A DNA stretch of 64,000 nt from Leuctra nigra (taxonomy: Eukaryota > Arthropoda > Insecta > Plecoptera > Leuctridae). Position 1 is the first letter of the stretch; every line of letters starts with the position of its first letter. Positions 44,560-54,997 of this stretch are shown here, one piece after another. The position numbers were made by a program, and so were the translations under genes. The stretch spans positions 52,539,411 through 52,603,410 of the forward strand of contig OW203762.1 of the NCBI GenBank assembly GCA_934045905.1, read 5' to 3'. The notes below the pieces were generated by a model, which was not told the DNA's origin, ran no database searches, and saw only the letters and a list, made by a program, of their open reading frames with translations.

Positions 44560-47500
44560 CTGAACACAGAACAGATACCAATTCACAATGGATCAAACTT
44601 ATTCAGATGATTTACGTGATTTCATAGTCTCAAGCAGGTAACATCATTCTCGTTAAAAACCCATTCTATTTCTCCTGATCTCTTCTTCTTCGTCTGTTCA
44701 TGAATCTAGGATACAATCTTGTTTTTAGCCAATTTTATAATTAAAAAGAATCCTTCAATTTTTTATTGGTCACCCTATTCTCCTCCTGCCTCGGGGACGA
44801 TGGTCTCTTGCTACCCCACTAATTGCTCCGGCTCCATCCTTGTCACATGCTCATCCCACAAAACTCTTTTTTCAGCAACCCATTCAGCTACATCTGTAAC
44901 TTCACAACTGTCCCTTATATTCTCATTGCATACTCTGTCCATTCATCAAGCAAGATATTCATTTTAGTTGTACCTTAGATTTTTGCTTTGTCTTGGACGT
45001 GTCAGGACTAGCATCCGCCGCATAAGTTATTATGATTTCACTCTCGACAAAATGATCAAGAGAAAATTTACTGAAACACTTTGGGTTATAAGTTTCTCAG
45101 AATTACAGGTCATTGATAACCTACAGACAGTGACATGAGACAGAGGCATGTGCAATAATATGACAATCAAGGCATAACAAAGATTCATGTTTATAGTGGA
45201 TTTGTACAAGTTAAGACTTTGTAATTTGTACAAGCTAACAGATCCAATAATCAATACAGCAGAGTCAATGTATAACAAAATGAACAACCTTCTTCTACAA
45301 ATGTATACTACTACAATTAGTTGGTGAAAATCATTTTGTTCCCCCTGACGTGAGTTGTGAACAATGGCCTGGTTCCTCTGTTTTATGCGAGAGGTAAAGG
45401 AAAGGGTAATTAGTTTTTCCAATTAGTGTTACATCAAAAGCAGTTTCAGGCATGTAAAAATAGGGACGTTTGCTTCAGTGACTGGATATCTCCATTTCGG
45501 CGTTTTTTCCCCCAACAATTAGCTCAAGGACCTGAGACTGAAGCCTCATTAACAAGAATAAAGCCTTGCTTGTGACAACATGAGAGGAAATTCAGTCAGT
45601 GAATCACTTTTGGCTCTAGACTCTGTGCGTAACAAGCATCTCAAAACTTCAGGTCCTTTATAAACTGGTGCAGTTCATGGCAAAAAAAAATTCAGGATCT
45701 AAAGATCCTAATTTTATTGAAATCCATTAATTGGTTAAAATTTAAATAAATATCTCCTGAAAGGCTGAAAAATGAAAACGGTCTTCGATAATTCTGATCA
45801 AACTCATATTTTGCCTGATCATTAAGACCAACATTGTCTCTTTTTTACAATTTTTCATCCCAATCAGTTAAGAACTTATGAACTTATTGACATTTTTAAT
45901 ATCTAATGAAGTATCGAAATGAATGTTTTCCAGTGCCAATTAAATTGAATATGATTTGCTTTATGTACCAGGGTGCTTAGATGCTATTTTCAAGTTTCAA
46001 TGAAAAGCATATACTTTTATGTTGTTGATTGAGTGATCATATTTCAATAGACCACATTTGAAATTATCTAGTTGGCTCTGCTTTTCAAAAAATTTCATAT
46101 GCAGTACCGTGATCCTAATATCTATTCATGTTATGATCCATTGTTGAAAAAGTAAAAACACTAATAGATATGAGGATCACAGTACTGCATATGAAATTTT
46201 TTGAAAAGCAGAGCCAACTAGATAATTTAAAATGTGGTCTATTCAATATGGATGTATATGTTTTCTGTGCGTTGTGTACGCATTTCCGGTTCGAGAATTT
46301 GCACGTACCCGTGCTCGCTCATCAACGAGTTACACTGAGCGTTTTCCTAGTTATTATAATTTTAATAAATTCTTGCACTCCAAATTAATTTTTACGGTTC
46401 ACTTTCATTAGCTGGTGTTTAGTATTCGGGTCTGTGCATACAAGATGACACTCTCTGGCAGGTTTGATTATTAGAACACACTAACCACCTCGTAACTAAT
46501 AATTATTTTTCCAATTAACAAATATTGACGGTAATTTGAGCTCCAACTTAGCAGTTTACCGTCGATTTTTCTGACCTTGGGTGTAAATTATTGACAGAAC
46601 TATTGGGTAAAAGCATTAGACTATTCGCTTCGGACCCTACCCACATAATAGGGAAGTCTCGTGAAATTTTATTTCAGTTAATTTGTAAATATCAACACAA
46701 ATAACACTGATTGAGCGAGCGAAGCGAGCGTTTCCTTTTGGCTCTTTTGGCACGGACCTCTGTTTTTTATTTTTGTGTTGTTTTCTTTTCTGCTACCTGA
46801 GGATATACAAATCACAGTTTTTCTTCGATCGAGCTGAAATTTTGCACACATGTACGGACCATATCTGGGCGTTGCAGACCCTAATTTTTTTGAAATCCAT
46901 TGATTGGTTCAAATTTTAAAAAATTATCTTTCGATTGGTTGATTCCATCAATTTGAAATTTTGACAAGTCATTACGACCAACATTGTCCCCAATCTTACA
47001 AAGTTTCAGCCAAAACCTCCCATTGGTTAAAATTTAAAAAAATATTTCATGCAGCGATTATTGACATTTAAAGTAGAACCGTATGACCTCAAGGGTAGGG
47101 ATGGCACTTTTACCGGTTCTGGAAAAATCGGTAAATCTTGAAAAATGATGGTAGATACCAAATCATGATTATACCAAATACAAAAATGACCCTACTTTAT
47201 TATTTGACTCATTTACAAAGATTACCGCAGTCAGAACAATAAGTACTCCATATTGATAAGGGATGATATAACCGAATATCATTGACTCGACCAATCTAGT
47301 GTAGGCTATGCCATGCCTGTGTTATTCTCCCATAAGAGGAATTGTCGACCACCAATTTGATCAAGTTACAATCTGTGTCTGCTAAACAAGCAAACCTGAA
47401 GAGAGATTCCGACATTGGAAGTAATCCTATATGGATGGAGTTATCATTCTGAATGATTGAAGACAACCAAAAATCAACGTAAAATATGCCTAACTGCTAA

Positions 47501-50500
47501 TGTTGTCACACTGAAGTTTACTTATAGTTTTTACTTAAAATTTGATATCTCCATTCATACATTGGAAAGGATCAAAAAATTAAAATTTACCATTTTTTTT
47601 ACCGGTAAATTATTAATTGGTAAATTTACCGGTAAATTTACCTTAATTTACCGATAAATTTTACCAGGTGCCATCCCTACTCAAGGGTATGACCGATCAA
47701 CTTAAAACTTTGCACGGTAATTGGGACCGACATTATCAGTATTTTTGGCAATTTTCAGACTAATCTGAGCTTAAATTCAAAAGTTATTGACAGCTTACGG
47801 ACATTTTGCGTGTTGGCTGTCAAATATCTCGAATTTCATATTTCACGGCCACTTCGAATCTTCAGTTCCAAGGTAGTTAGAGCAGAAACTTTCAAACGTA
47901 TATGAAACTGATATGACGTTCAACAGGTCGATCTAATATTGTGTTCACACACTTCTCATATGAGTGGTCCCAGGTATATTTTTTGAAAGAGATCCTGTGA
48001 TTTTCAAAAATTAACAAGGATTCATTCATTCAATCATAGGTTCAATCGATTAACTTAAAACTTTGCATGGTTATTGGGACCAATATTTTAGGAATTGTTG
48101 TAGATTTTAATGCAAGACTTTGACGAAATTCAAGAATTATTGGCTTTTAAAGACATTTTCGATAGACAGAATTTCGGGTTTGAGGTGTTGCGCGTATCCG
48201 TGCTAGCTCATCAACATGTTACTCAGAGCGTTTTCCTAGTTTTAAAAATGTGACTGTCTTTTATCTAATCATGATTAAAATTTGAGATCAATTGGTTAAC
48301 GGGTTTGGTCTCCAATTGTATAGGAAATTTCGAGTTTTGAGCGGATTTGTTGAAAAACCGGTGCGGTGCCTAATTAACAATGTAAGAAACAAAAATGAAA
48401 GAGTTCTACTAATATACAATCAGACTGATCATGTGAACATCCTATCGAAGTTACACCCACTTTTGAAACAATTTTTCGCTCTCAATTTCCTAAAACGGCC
48501 GAGCGCTAATCACCTTAAAAGAGTGGCTCAAACATTGTTGAGCGAGCAAAGTGAGTGTCTCCTTTAGGGCCTTTTGGCACGGACCTCTGTTTTTTTTTTG
48601 TTGTGTTTTTACTGCTACCTGAGGGTATACAAATCACAGTTTTTCTTCGATCGAGCTGAAATTTTGCACACATGTTGCAAAACCACCGTTGCGTTGCGTA
48701 CCATTTCTGGGCGTTGCAGACCCTAATTTTTTTGAAATCCACTGATTGGTTCAAATTTAAAAAAAATATCTTTCGATTGGTTGATTCGATCAATTTGAAA
48801 TTTTGACAAGTCATTGCGACCCACATTGTCCCCAATCTTACAAAGTTTCAGCAAAATCCTCCCATTGGTTAAAATTTAAAAAATAAATCATGTGATTATT
48901 GAAATTTACACTAGAACCGTTTGACTGATCAACTTAAAACTTTGCATGGTAATTGGAACCGACATTATTATATTTTTGACAATTTTCAGACTAATCTGTA
49001 TTTAAATCCAAAAGTTATTGACAGTTTATGGACATTTTGCGTGTTGGCTGTCAAATTTCTCGAATTTCATATTTCACGGCCACTTCGACTCTTCAGTCAA
49101 AGGTAGTTAGAGCAGAAACTTTCAAACATATGAAACTGATAATGACCATTCAACAGATCGATCTAATATTGTGTACACACATTTATACTAGGAAAACGCT
49201 CAGTGTAACGCGTTGATGAGCGAGCACAGGTACGTGCAAATTCTTGAACCGGAAATGCGTACACAACGCAAAGAAAACATATACTATACATCCATATTTA
49301 ATTGAAATATGATCACTCATTCAACATAAAAGTATGTTTTTCATCGAAACTTGAAAAAAGCAAGCACCCAATTAAATATAGCAAATCAGATTCAATTCAA
49401 TTGGCACTGGAAAACATTCATTTCGATACTTCATTACTGACAGATATTAAAAATGTCAATAAGTTCATACGTTCTTAACTGATTGAGATGAAATTTTGTA
49501 AAATAAGATACAATGTTGGTCTTAATGATCATGCAAAATATGAGTTTGATCAGAATTATCGAAGACCGTTTTCATTTTTCAGCCTATCAGAAGATATTTA
49601 TTTAAATTTTAACCAATGAATGGATTTCAAAAAAAATAGGGTCAGCAAACATAAAAGGTTGTCTCTACAAGTGTGCAAAATTTCAGATCGATCGGTGAAA
49701 CGGTGCGAATTCCATTGCTCCAGGTAGCAGCCAAATACAAAAAAAAAAAAAAAAAAAGAGGTCCGTGCTAAAAGAGCCAAAAGGAGACGCTCGCTTCCCT
49801 CGCTCAATCATATGAGTGGTACCAGGTATATTTTTGAATTAGATCCTGTGATTTTTGAAAATTAACAAGGAGCCGTTTGATCGTTCAACTTAAAACTTTG
49901 CATAGTTATTGGGAAATATTTTAGGAATTTTTTGAGATTTTCATACAAGTCTGTGAAGAAATTCAAGAAATATTGTCTTTTAAGTTTTAATTACATTTTC
50001 GATAGACAGAATTTCGGTTCGAGGTGTTGCGCTTATCCGTGCTCACTCATCAACGCGTTACTCAGAGCGTTTTCCTAATTTAATTGTCTTATTTACTAAT
50101 TCTAATTCTCAAATTATTATCATTAGGACTACCGATTTTGATTTTGGTAGACTTTTGATAATGTTACACATGATTGATTATTATATATTCTTCAAGTAAC
50201 ACCAAAAAGCACATCTGTAGCTCTTCGGATGCGACTACAGCACCCATTTCAAGTCGCGTGGCTCTACAGAGGCCATTCTGGGTACTTTAGAGCATATTTG
50301 ACCTTGGTACAAATTTTGAATTTTGTAATATTTTTTTTCTGAACTCTACTTGAAAAGAGCTTTCATTTGATACCTTATTCAATGTATTTACAAATTACAT
50401 TACTACCTACTCTGTAAATTAATAAAGTGGAACCTCTTTAGTACGTTTTTGAAGGGACCAGGATAAAAAAATATACCTACTTAAAAGTGAGAAACGTACT

Positions 50501-53500
50501 AAAGAAACAATTTAACAGTGTTCTTATGGGGATGGACCTTTTGAAGAAAAAGTAGTGGTGAAAAAACGAGAAAACTACTAAAGAGGTTCCACTGTAATCG
50601 CATTCAATTGTTTTTCACTAATTGACCAATCAGAGACAGCCACCCTATTTTGATTTTGGCAAACTTTTGGTAGGTATGCTATACAGTTATTTTTTCTGAA
50701 TCAACGATATAAAATACTCTACTGTTGCAATTAGTGGTGGGTCAAACCGTTTAGACTCTGGACTACATCGCGTAGAGCTCTTCTCATGGCCGTCGCCCTG
50801 TAAGTTGTAATAAGCAGCGTGGTCTTACCGTGCAATACGGATCAGTGAGGAGACTCTGGACCGAGATGAGCACCTTGGAGATGGTGAGAGCCAAGCTCCA
50901 GTTGTGTTGGATGGAGTCGATGCCGACGTCCCCGTGCCGAGACACGTTGGGATGGAAGATGCGAGTGAGGAACCTCACGATGGGCGGGCACAGCGGGTAG
51001 CTGTAGGGCACCTGAACGTAGAGGTAGAAGAGTCCGCCCTCGTAGGGGCTGCCCACGGGGCCGGTGATCGTCGCCTGCCAGTGGCAACACTTGGGGTCTA
51101 GCGGAGAAGCCTCGATGCCTTCGGGCGGATCTGTCCTCATGTCTGCAAGTTCAGACACAATATTCCAGTTTCCATTACTTAGCCTAGGTAGGTACATGTT
51201 TTTTGCCACCATAATAGCAGAGTATTACCTATACTCAAGGGACCAACTGGGTAAAAAAAAACAGTTTGAGAGGATATTCTAAAGTTCGAGAAAAACATGT
51301 AGGTACACTTGGCACAACTAAAAATGATTGAGCAATAAATCTGATTGACTGAAAAATGTTAGATAACACCATCAAAGGCAGTCCAAGCGATCTCCTTGTC
51401 TCACTCTAGTCCAGTGGTACTCAACCTGCGGCCCGCCGAACAATTTTTTTTTTGTCTGAGGCTTAACGTCAAGACCACAAGTCTGCCCACAAGTCTGCAA
51501 GTCTGCACCACAAGTCTGCAAGATCATTATGTACAAGATGTATTTCCTGCCAATTCTAACATATGGGGCAGTGACGTGGTCAGCAGGTGGAAAGGAAATG
51601 AATCAGCTACAGGCAGCTGAGATGAAGTTTTTGAGGAGTGTGAAGGGGGTGACAAGAATGGATAGGATCCAAAGTAGGAAGATAAGAAAAGAGCTTGGGG
51701 TTGAAAGATTGGTGTTCAAGCTGGGAAGAGAGAGGCTTAGGTGGTTCGGCCACATGAAGAGGATGGGAACCGATAGAGTGCCAAGGCGGGTGTTTGAAGC
51801 GGCTACAGGGGGAACTCGGAGAGTGGGGCGACCAAGAGACAGGTGGATTGGACTGATCAAGGAGGATGTGTTGGAGAGAGGAGGAAGGTGGAGTGAGTTG
51901 GAGGCTGAGAGACAGTGGGAGGACAGAACATGGTGGAAGGAATTTGTGGAACAATTAGAAGTGGAAGAAGAAGAAGAGGAGGAAGAAGAGGAGGAAACGC
52001 CAGGCGTGGCCAGCCGGTTTCCAGGAGTCCTGCGGCCCTAGTGTTGGTGGGAATACCCACCCCCTGACCCATTAAATTGGAACCAGGGATGGATTATTAT
52101 TATTATTAACGTCGCACTGTTCTGCAGCGAGGCTAATGGCGACGGAAACAAATTTTAATTTGTTAAATTTGCTCAACCCAAAATCGACAATCTATTGAAA
52201 AGCCATAAAAGTAAAAAAAAAAAAAAAGCTAAAGACAAGCTACGAAATTACACTGAATTGACTTACTCTTCAGTTCATTCCGCAGCCTGTTCCTCCGCCA
52301 CGAGTTCTCCTCTCCCGGCGGCTTGGCTTGCAGCGCCATCTGTTGGAGACACGTCTTGCACGGGCAGCTGTCGATGAGGTCGGCGTAGACGTTGAACCAG
52401 TCGTGCACCGTGCACAGCGGCTTGAAGAGCGGCCAGCGACGCGAGGTGTGCAGCCGCCACTGCTCGCTCGCCACGTGCGTGCGCAACAAGTGAGCCCAGC
52501 GCTTGCAAACGTTGCCGACGCACCACAGCGAGATGTCGTCCAAGTAGGAGAACACAGCAAGTAGCACTGCAACAAGAAATCATCTAGATCCTATTCTCTC
52601 AAAAGTCAGACTGTTAAAGAAATGCATTGACATAGTACTGTAAGTGTTAGTTCTAATCATAACTCATAAGGCTCCCCAGGCCCCCAAGTATTATTCCACA
52701 AAATGTCATCAGTAATTCGATATAATAGTATCTGATTTCAAAACACAATACCTATACCTACAACAAAACTCAGCATTAGTCATAAATTTGATGAAACAAT
52801 TTACTTTTAACAACATCTGATCATGAGTTCAATCACTTCTTTCATTCATGATTAGCTGCTCACCTTCTGGGGGCAGACGTTCTACGACCCCTGGAGAAAT
52901 GTCTTCCTCATTGTCTCTAGCATTGCTCAGCAACTCTAGTCTCTTCTCAAGTGGATCAGGTCTTGGTACCATCACGGGCGGCAAAGCTCGTTGAGCTGCT
53001 GATGGCTGGTTCTCGCTCGGTCGACGTTCAGCTCCGTAATACAGGTCTGTTGGCTCGTCATTGCCAGAATCTCCGTCGTCGATTTTCTACAATAATCATT
53101 TCACTAGTTGGTAGAAACCCATTAATCAGAGATCTACAAGCAAACTGTAATGAGAAGGTAGGTACCTACCTATCTCACTTTATTCATAACAAAGTAAAGT
53201 GTAGAGGTAGGTAGGTACCTACCTACATTTTTGCAACAATGTAGGTAGGTAATAGCCTAATAGATAAATGGCACCATGATTTAACTGTACCTCACTCAAT
53301 GCAGCAATTGCACTTGCGTTACTCAAATCCTCTGGAAACAAGAACGCATGGCAAGTAGCGCAAACCGGCTCTTCAAAACATGGTCCATAGTAACCATCAC
53401 AAAGGTAACATGATGTATGCTGAAAAACAAAGATTAAGCCCACAGAATGAGTAACATAAACGAAAATGTATCCAAGACATGACTACATTTGACCTACTAT

Positions 53501-54471
53501 TCGAAAATTTACAAAATAAAGCCTCCTAGCATGAAAGTTTATTGAATCAGGGAGAGGGGAAATATTTTTGAAATTATTCAAGTCTTCGTTCCATACGGAC
53601 TCGAATCGAAGTGATGTCAGACCATGTCAGACGGTGCGAACATGTTACTGTAATAGCTCTCATGCTCTTTTACACGGTTGACATCACATCGACTCAAATC
53701 CGTATGGAAAGAAGACTCTAAAAATCAAAAGAATCTAAAAAATAGGTCTTCTCAACATAATATGTCACACTCACTCACAGACCATAAGGTTACTATTATG
53801 GAACAAGTTTGCATTGTTGGACAAAACCCTTATTCCGGTGTTTTGTGGGAATAGTCTCAATCGCAGAAACGGCTCCATGGAGTAGATTCACTCATGAAAA
53901 TTATACCAATGTCGCAGACACTACCCTGAACCTGTTCAACCAATAAAAAGTGTGCCTTCTGGCTGAATTAGAACTAGAACTACCTAGCTAGTCTAAATCA
54001 CTCTAGGACTGTTTTAAACTGGTGTAAGTCTGTGTCATCTAGTATCCAACATTAACCGACCTAGCTGTCAAACTCAGGTAAATAGTAGCTGGCAAATAGG
54101 TAGGTAGGTACCTACCTAGATACCTATAGCTTACACTGTTGTTCCCCAAGCCACTATTGAAAATATACAGTACTAGTAAGGTAAAAGAATATAATATCTT
54201 CTCTCCTAGTAGGTCCTACTATCAAAATGTCAACTTCCACACCTGTCACTCACAACCAGAACACTGTTGCATAAATCTTTGGTTAGAAACTTTTCCAAGA
54301 GATTTTACGAAACAACTCCAATATGGGATGGATTACTAAAATACCTACCGAATATTCAAAAGCCTCAGTAAATATCAAGTCATTACGTTCTTTAGAATTA
54401 GATCCCGCTCCATTTTCGTCAGTAGATTTATTAAAATTAAATTCGGAACCATCAGACCAATTTGACGCCAT
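44440..54471 (-). CDS. morgue: Morgue orthologue: zinc finger / F-box / E2-like protein (6 exons)
   Basis: Exons 54349-54471, 53291-53419, 52864-53086, 52267-52566, 50829-51142 and 44440-44559 join in one frame of 402 residues with matching phases. Domains: cysteine-rich zinc finger (about 44-66: CYLC, GPC, VCATCH); linker; F-box beginning LPPEVLLAVFSYLDDISLW at the exon 3/4 junction (about 155-200); ubiquitin-conjugating (UBC) fold from about 250 to the end. In the UBC domain the HPN motif is present (HPNVSRHGDVGIDSI), but the catalytic cysteine position is Gly332. Zinc finger + F-box + E2 with Cys-to-Gly is the diagnostic combination of Drosophila Morgue, an SCF-associated protein that promotes ubiquitination and loss of Diap1 and enhances reaper/grim death. 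It cannot form an E2 thioester. It shares a promoter gap with imd. Confidence 0.9.
44560..45689. other. morgue intron 5, 3' part
   Basis: Intronic sequence with no coding signal or clear repeat. Confidence 0.5.
45690..46350 (+). mobile_element. Helitron-like family A, copy in morgue intron (5' start missing)
   Basis: Ends GCTCATCAACGAGTTACACT...CTAG (46347-46350). Contains a strong internal palindrome (about 46050-46250). Its body is the reverse complement of parts of 49188-49807 and 61323-62112. Confidence 0.65.
46711..48239 (+). mobile_element. Helitron-like family A, full-length copy
   Basis: Starts TTGAGCGAGCGAAGCGAGCG, ends AACATGTTACTCAGAGCGTT then TTCCTAG (CTAG 48236-48239). Interrupted by a hAT-type MITE at 47096-47679. 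No coding capacity. Confidence 0.75.
47096..47679. mobile_element. hAT-type MITE nested in family A Helitron
   Basis: Inverted ends TAGGGATGGCAC...GTGCCATCCCTA. 8-bp direct repeats CTCAAGGG at 47088-47095 and 47680-47687. The empty site is visible in the related copy at about 48912. AT-rich interior. Confidence 0.85.
48538..50078 (+). mobile_element. Helitron-like family A copy, split by a second A element
   Basis: Starts TTGAGCGAGC; runs to 49187, resumes at 49808 (CATATGAGTGGTACCAGG, as in the copy at 47950) and ends TTCCTAA at 50078, a point change of the terminal CTAG. Confidence 0.7.
49188..49807 (-). mobile_element. Helitron-like family A, minus-strand copy nested in another
   Basis: On the minus strand, TTGAGCGAGGGAAGCGAGCG at 49807 to GCGTTTTCCTAG at 49188. 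The hosting copy's sequence is continuous across it. Confidence 0.75.
50425..50594. mobile_element. 170-bp pogo/Tc1-type MITE
   Basis: Inverted ends (A/C)AGTGGAACCTCTTTAGTA with TA on both sides (50423-50424, 50595-50596). The AGTGGAACCTC end is common in pogo/Tigger-like elements. Confidence 0.75.
50829..51142 (-). CDS. morgue: morgue exon 5 (E2-like core, Gly in place of Cys)
   Basis: Acceptor AACTTGCAG|ACATGAGG, donor GCACG|GTAAGA. Encodes MRTDPPEGIEASPLD through SLLTDPYCT, with the HPN motif and Gly332 at the active-site position. Confidence 0.9.
51412..51462 (+). repeat. hAT-like terminal fragment
   Basis: CAGTGGTACTCAACCTGCGG followed by CCCGCC is the typical outer end of many hAT MITEs. 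The other end was not found. Confidence 0.4.
51471..52105 (+). mobile_element. 5'-truncated RTE-type LINE in morgue intron 4
   Basis: Open frame 51529-52041 encodes a C-terminal reverse transcriptase tail (LPILTYGAVTW, LRWFGHMKRMG, RRVGRPRDRWI) followed by a glutamate run. The 3' end is (ATT)n. TTAACGTC is repeated at 51463-51470 and 52106-52113. It lies antisense to morgue. Confidence 0.8.
52267..52566 (-). CDS. morgue: morgue exon 4 (F-box body)
   Basis: Acceptor CTTGTTGCAG|TGCTAC, donor GAAGA|GTAAGT. Encodes LLAVFSYLDDISLWCVGNVC through RRNRLRNELK, linking the F-box to the first E2 helix. Markedly GC-rich compared with its surroundings. Confidence 0.85.
52864..53086 (-). CDS. morgue: morgue exon 3 (acidic linker, F-box start)
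   Basis: Acceptor ATTGTAG|AAAATC (weak pyrimidine tract), donor GAAG|GTGAGC. Encodes IDDGDSGNDEPTDLYYGAE through ISPGVVERLPPE. Confidence 0.75.
53155..53245. repeat. (TACC/GGTA)n microsatellites
   Basis: GTAGGTACCTACC-type tracts in opposite orientations, forming short palindromes in morgue intron 2; similar tracts at 54095-54125. Confidence 0.8.
53291..53419 (-). CDS. morgue: morgue exon 2 (zinc finger)
   Basis: Acceptor TTTTTCAG|CATACA, donor GTGAG|GTACAG. Encodes 43 residues containing CYLCDGYYGPCFEEPVCATC, a multi-cysteine zinc-binding motif. Confidence 0.85.
53581..53716. mobile_element. 136-bp palindromic MITE in morgue intron 1
   Basis: Arms AGTCTTCGTTCCATACGGA and the diverged complement, continuing through ACTCGAATCGAAGTGATGTC. 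No clear target duplication. Confidence 0.6.
54349..54471 (-). CDS. morgue: morgue exon 1 (start)
   Basis: ATG at 54471 (AAAATGGCG context). Encodes MASNWSDGSEFNFNKSTDEN through AFEYS; donor TTCG|GTAGGT. Phase 0 into exon 2. Confidence 0.8.
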
Positions 54472-54678
54472 TTTCAAGCGGATATAACGAAGATGGAAAA
54501 CCGGAAACAGTTGAAAAGATAAATATTTAAATTTCTAGTTGGAAGTTACGCAATATTATCATTTCAATCACTACGTCAATCACTCTTGAGTCACTACTCA
54601 CTTTCATCGACGCCAAACACGACGCTGAAGATAAGATTGTGCGGTTACAAATAACGTAGTAGTCAACGCCTTATTGCG
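54472..54678. promoter_or_regulatory. Bidirectional morgue/imd promoter region
   Basis: 207 bp between divergent start codons. Holds GTTACGCAAT (54545-54554), which on the other strand is ATTGCGTAAC, a perfect C/EBP consensus, plus GATA sites AGATAA (54518-54523) and AGATAAG (54629-54635). No clear kappaB site was seen. Confidence 0.6.
54545..54554 (-). promoter_or_regulatory. C/EBP-type site
   Basis: ATTGCGTAAC on the minus strand fits RTTGCGYAAY at every position. C/EBP sites occur in insect immune promoters. Binding is inferred only. Confidence 0.4.
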
Positions 54679-54997
54679 ATGTCTTTGTCGGCATCACGTG
54701 AGTCTGTTGATTTGGTGTTTGATGCAGTACCCGATAAACCTCGAGAAAAGATTAATGAGAATAACAATGAAAATGCAAATGACGCTGTGACAGATCAAGT
54801 CGAGGACACATCAATACTGGACTCGGGAGCTGAGACAACAAGGAAGTCTATTCTGATTCATCATTCAGATCCACCATCGTTATCAGAACCAAGTGAAGAT
54901 CTGGAAAACCCTGCCATAAACCCTGCAAGAGTAAATAAAAAAAAGACAGATTCCCGAAAAAAGACTAGTAAAAAAAGTGACTGTTCGTTTAAACAAG
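54679..54997 (+). CDS. imd: imd exon 1 (caspase site, IAP-binding motif)
   Basis: ATG at 54679. Contains SVDLVFDAVPDKPREK, then an Asn/Glu/Asp-rich stretch and a lysine-rich end. Donor ACAAG|GTTAAT, phase 1. Confidence 0.85.

Noticed and set aside
50904..51101. Open frames antisense to the morgue E2 exon, and similar ones over the F-box exon and GPCR exon
   Set aside because: Shadows of GC-rich coding exons.
54472..54678. kappaB (Relish) site in the imd promoter
   Set aside because: Only partial matches such as GGAAAACC; none meets the consensus.
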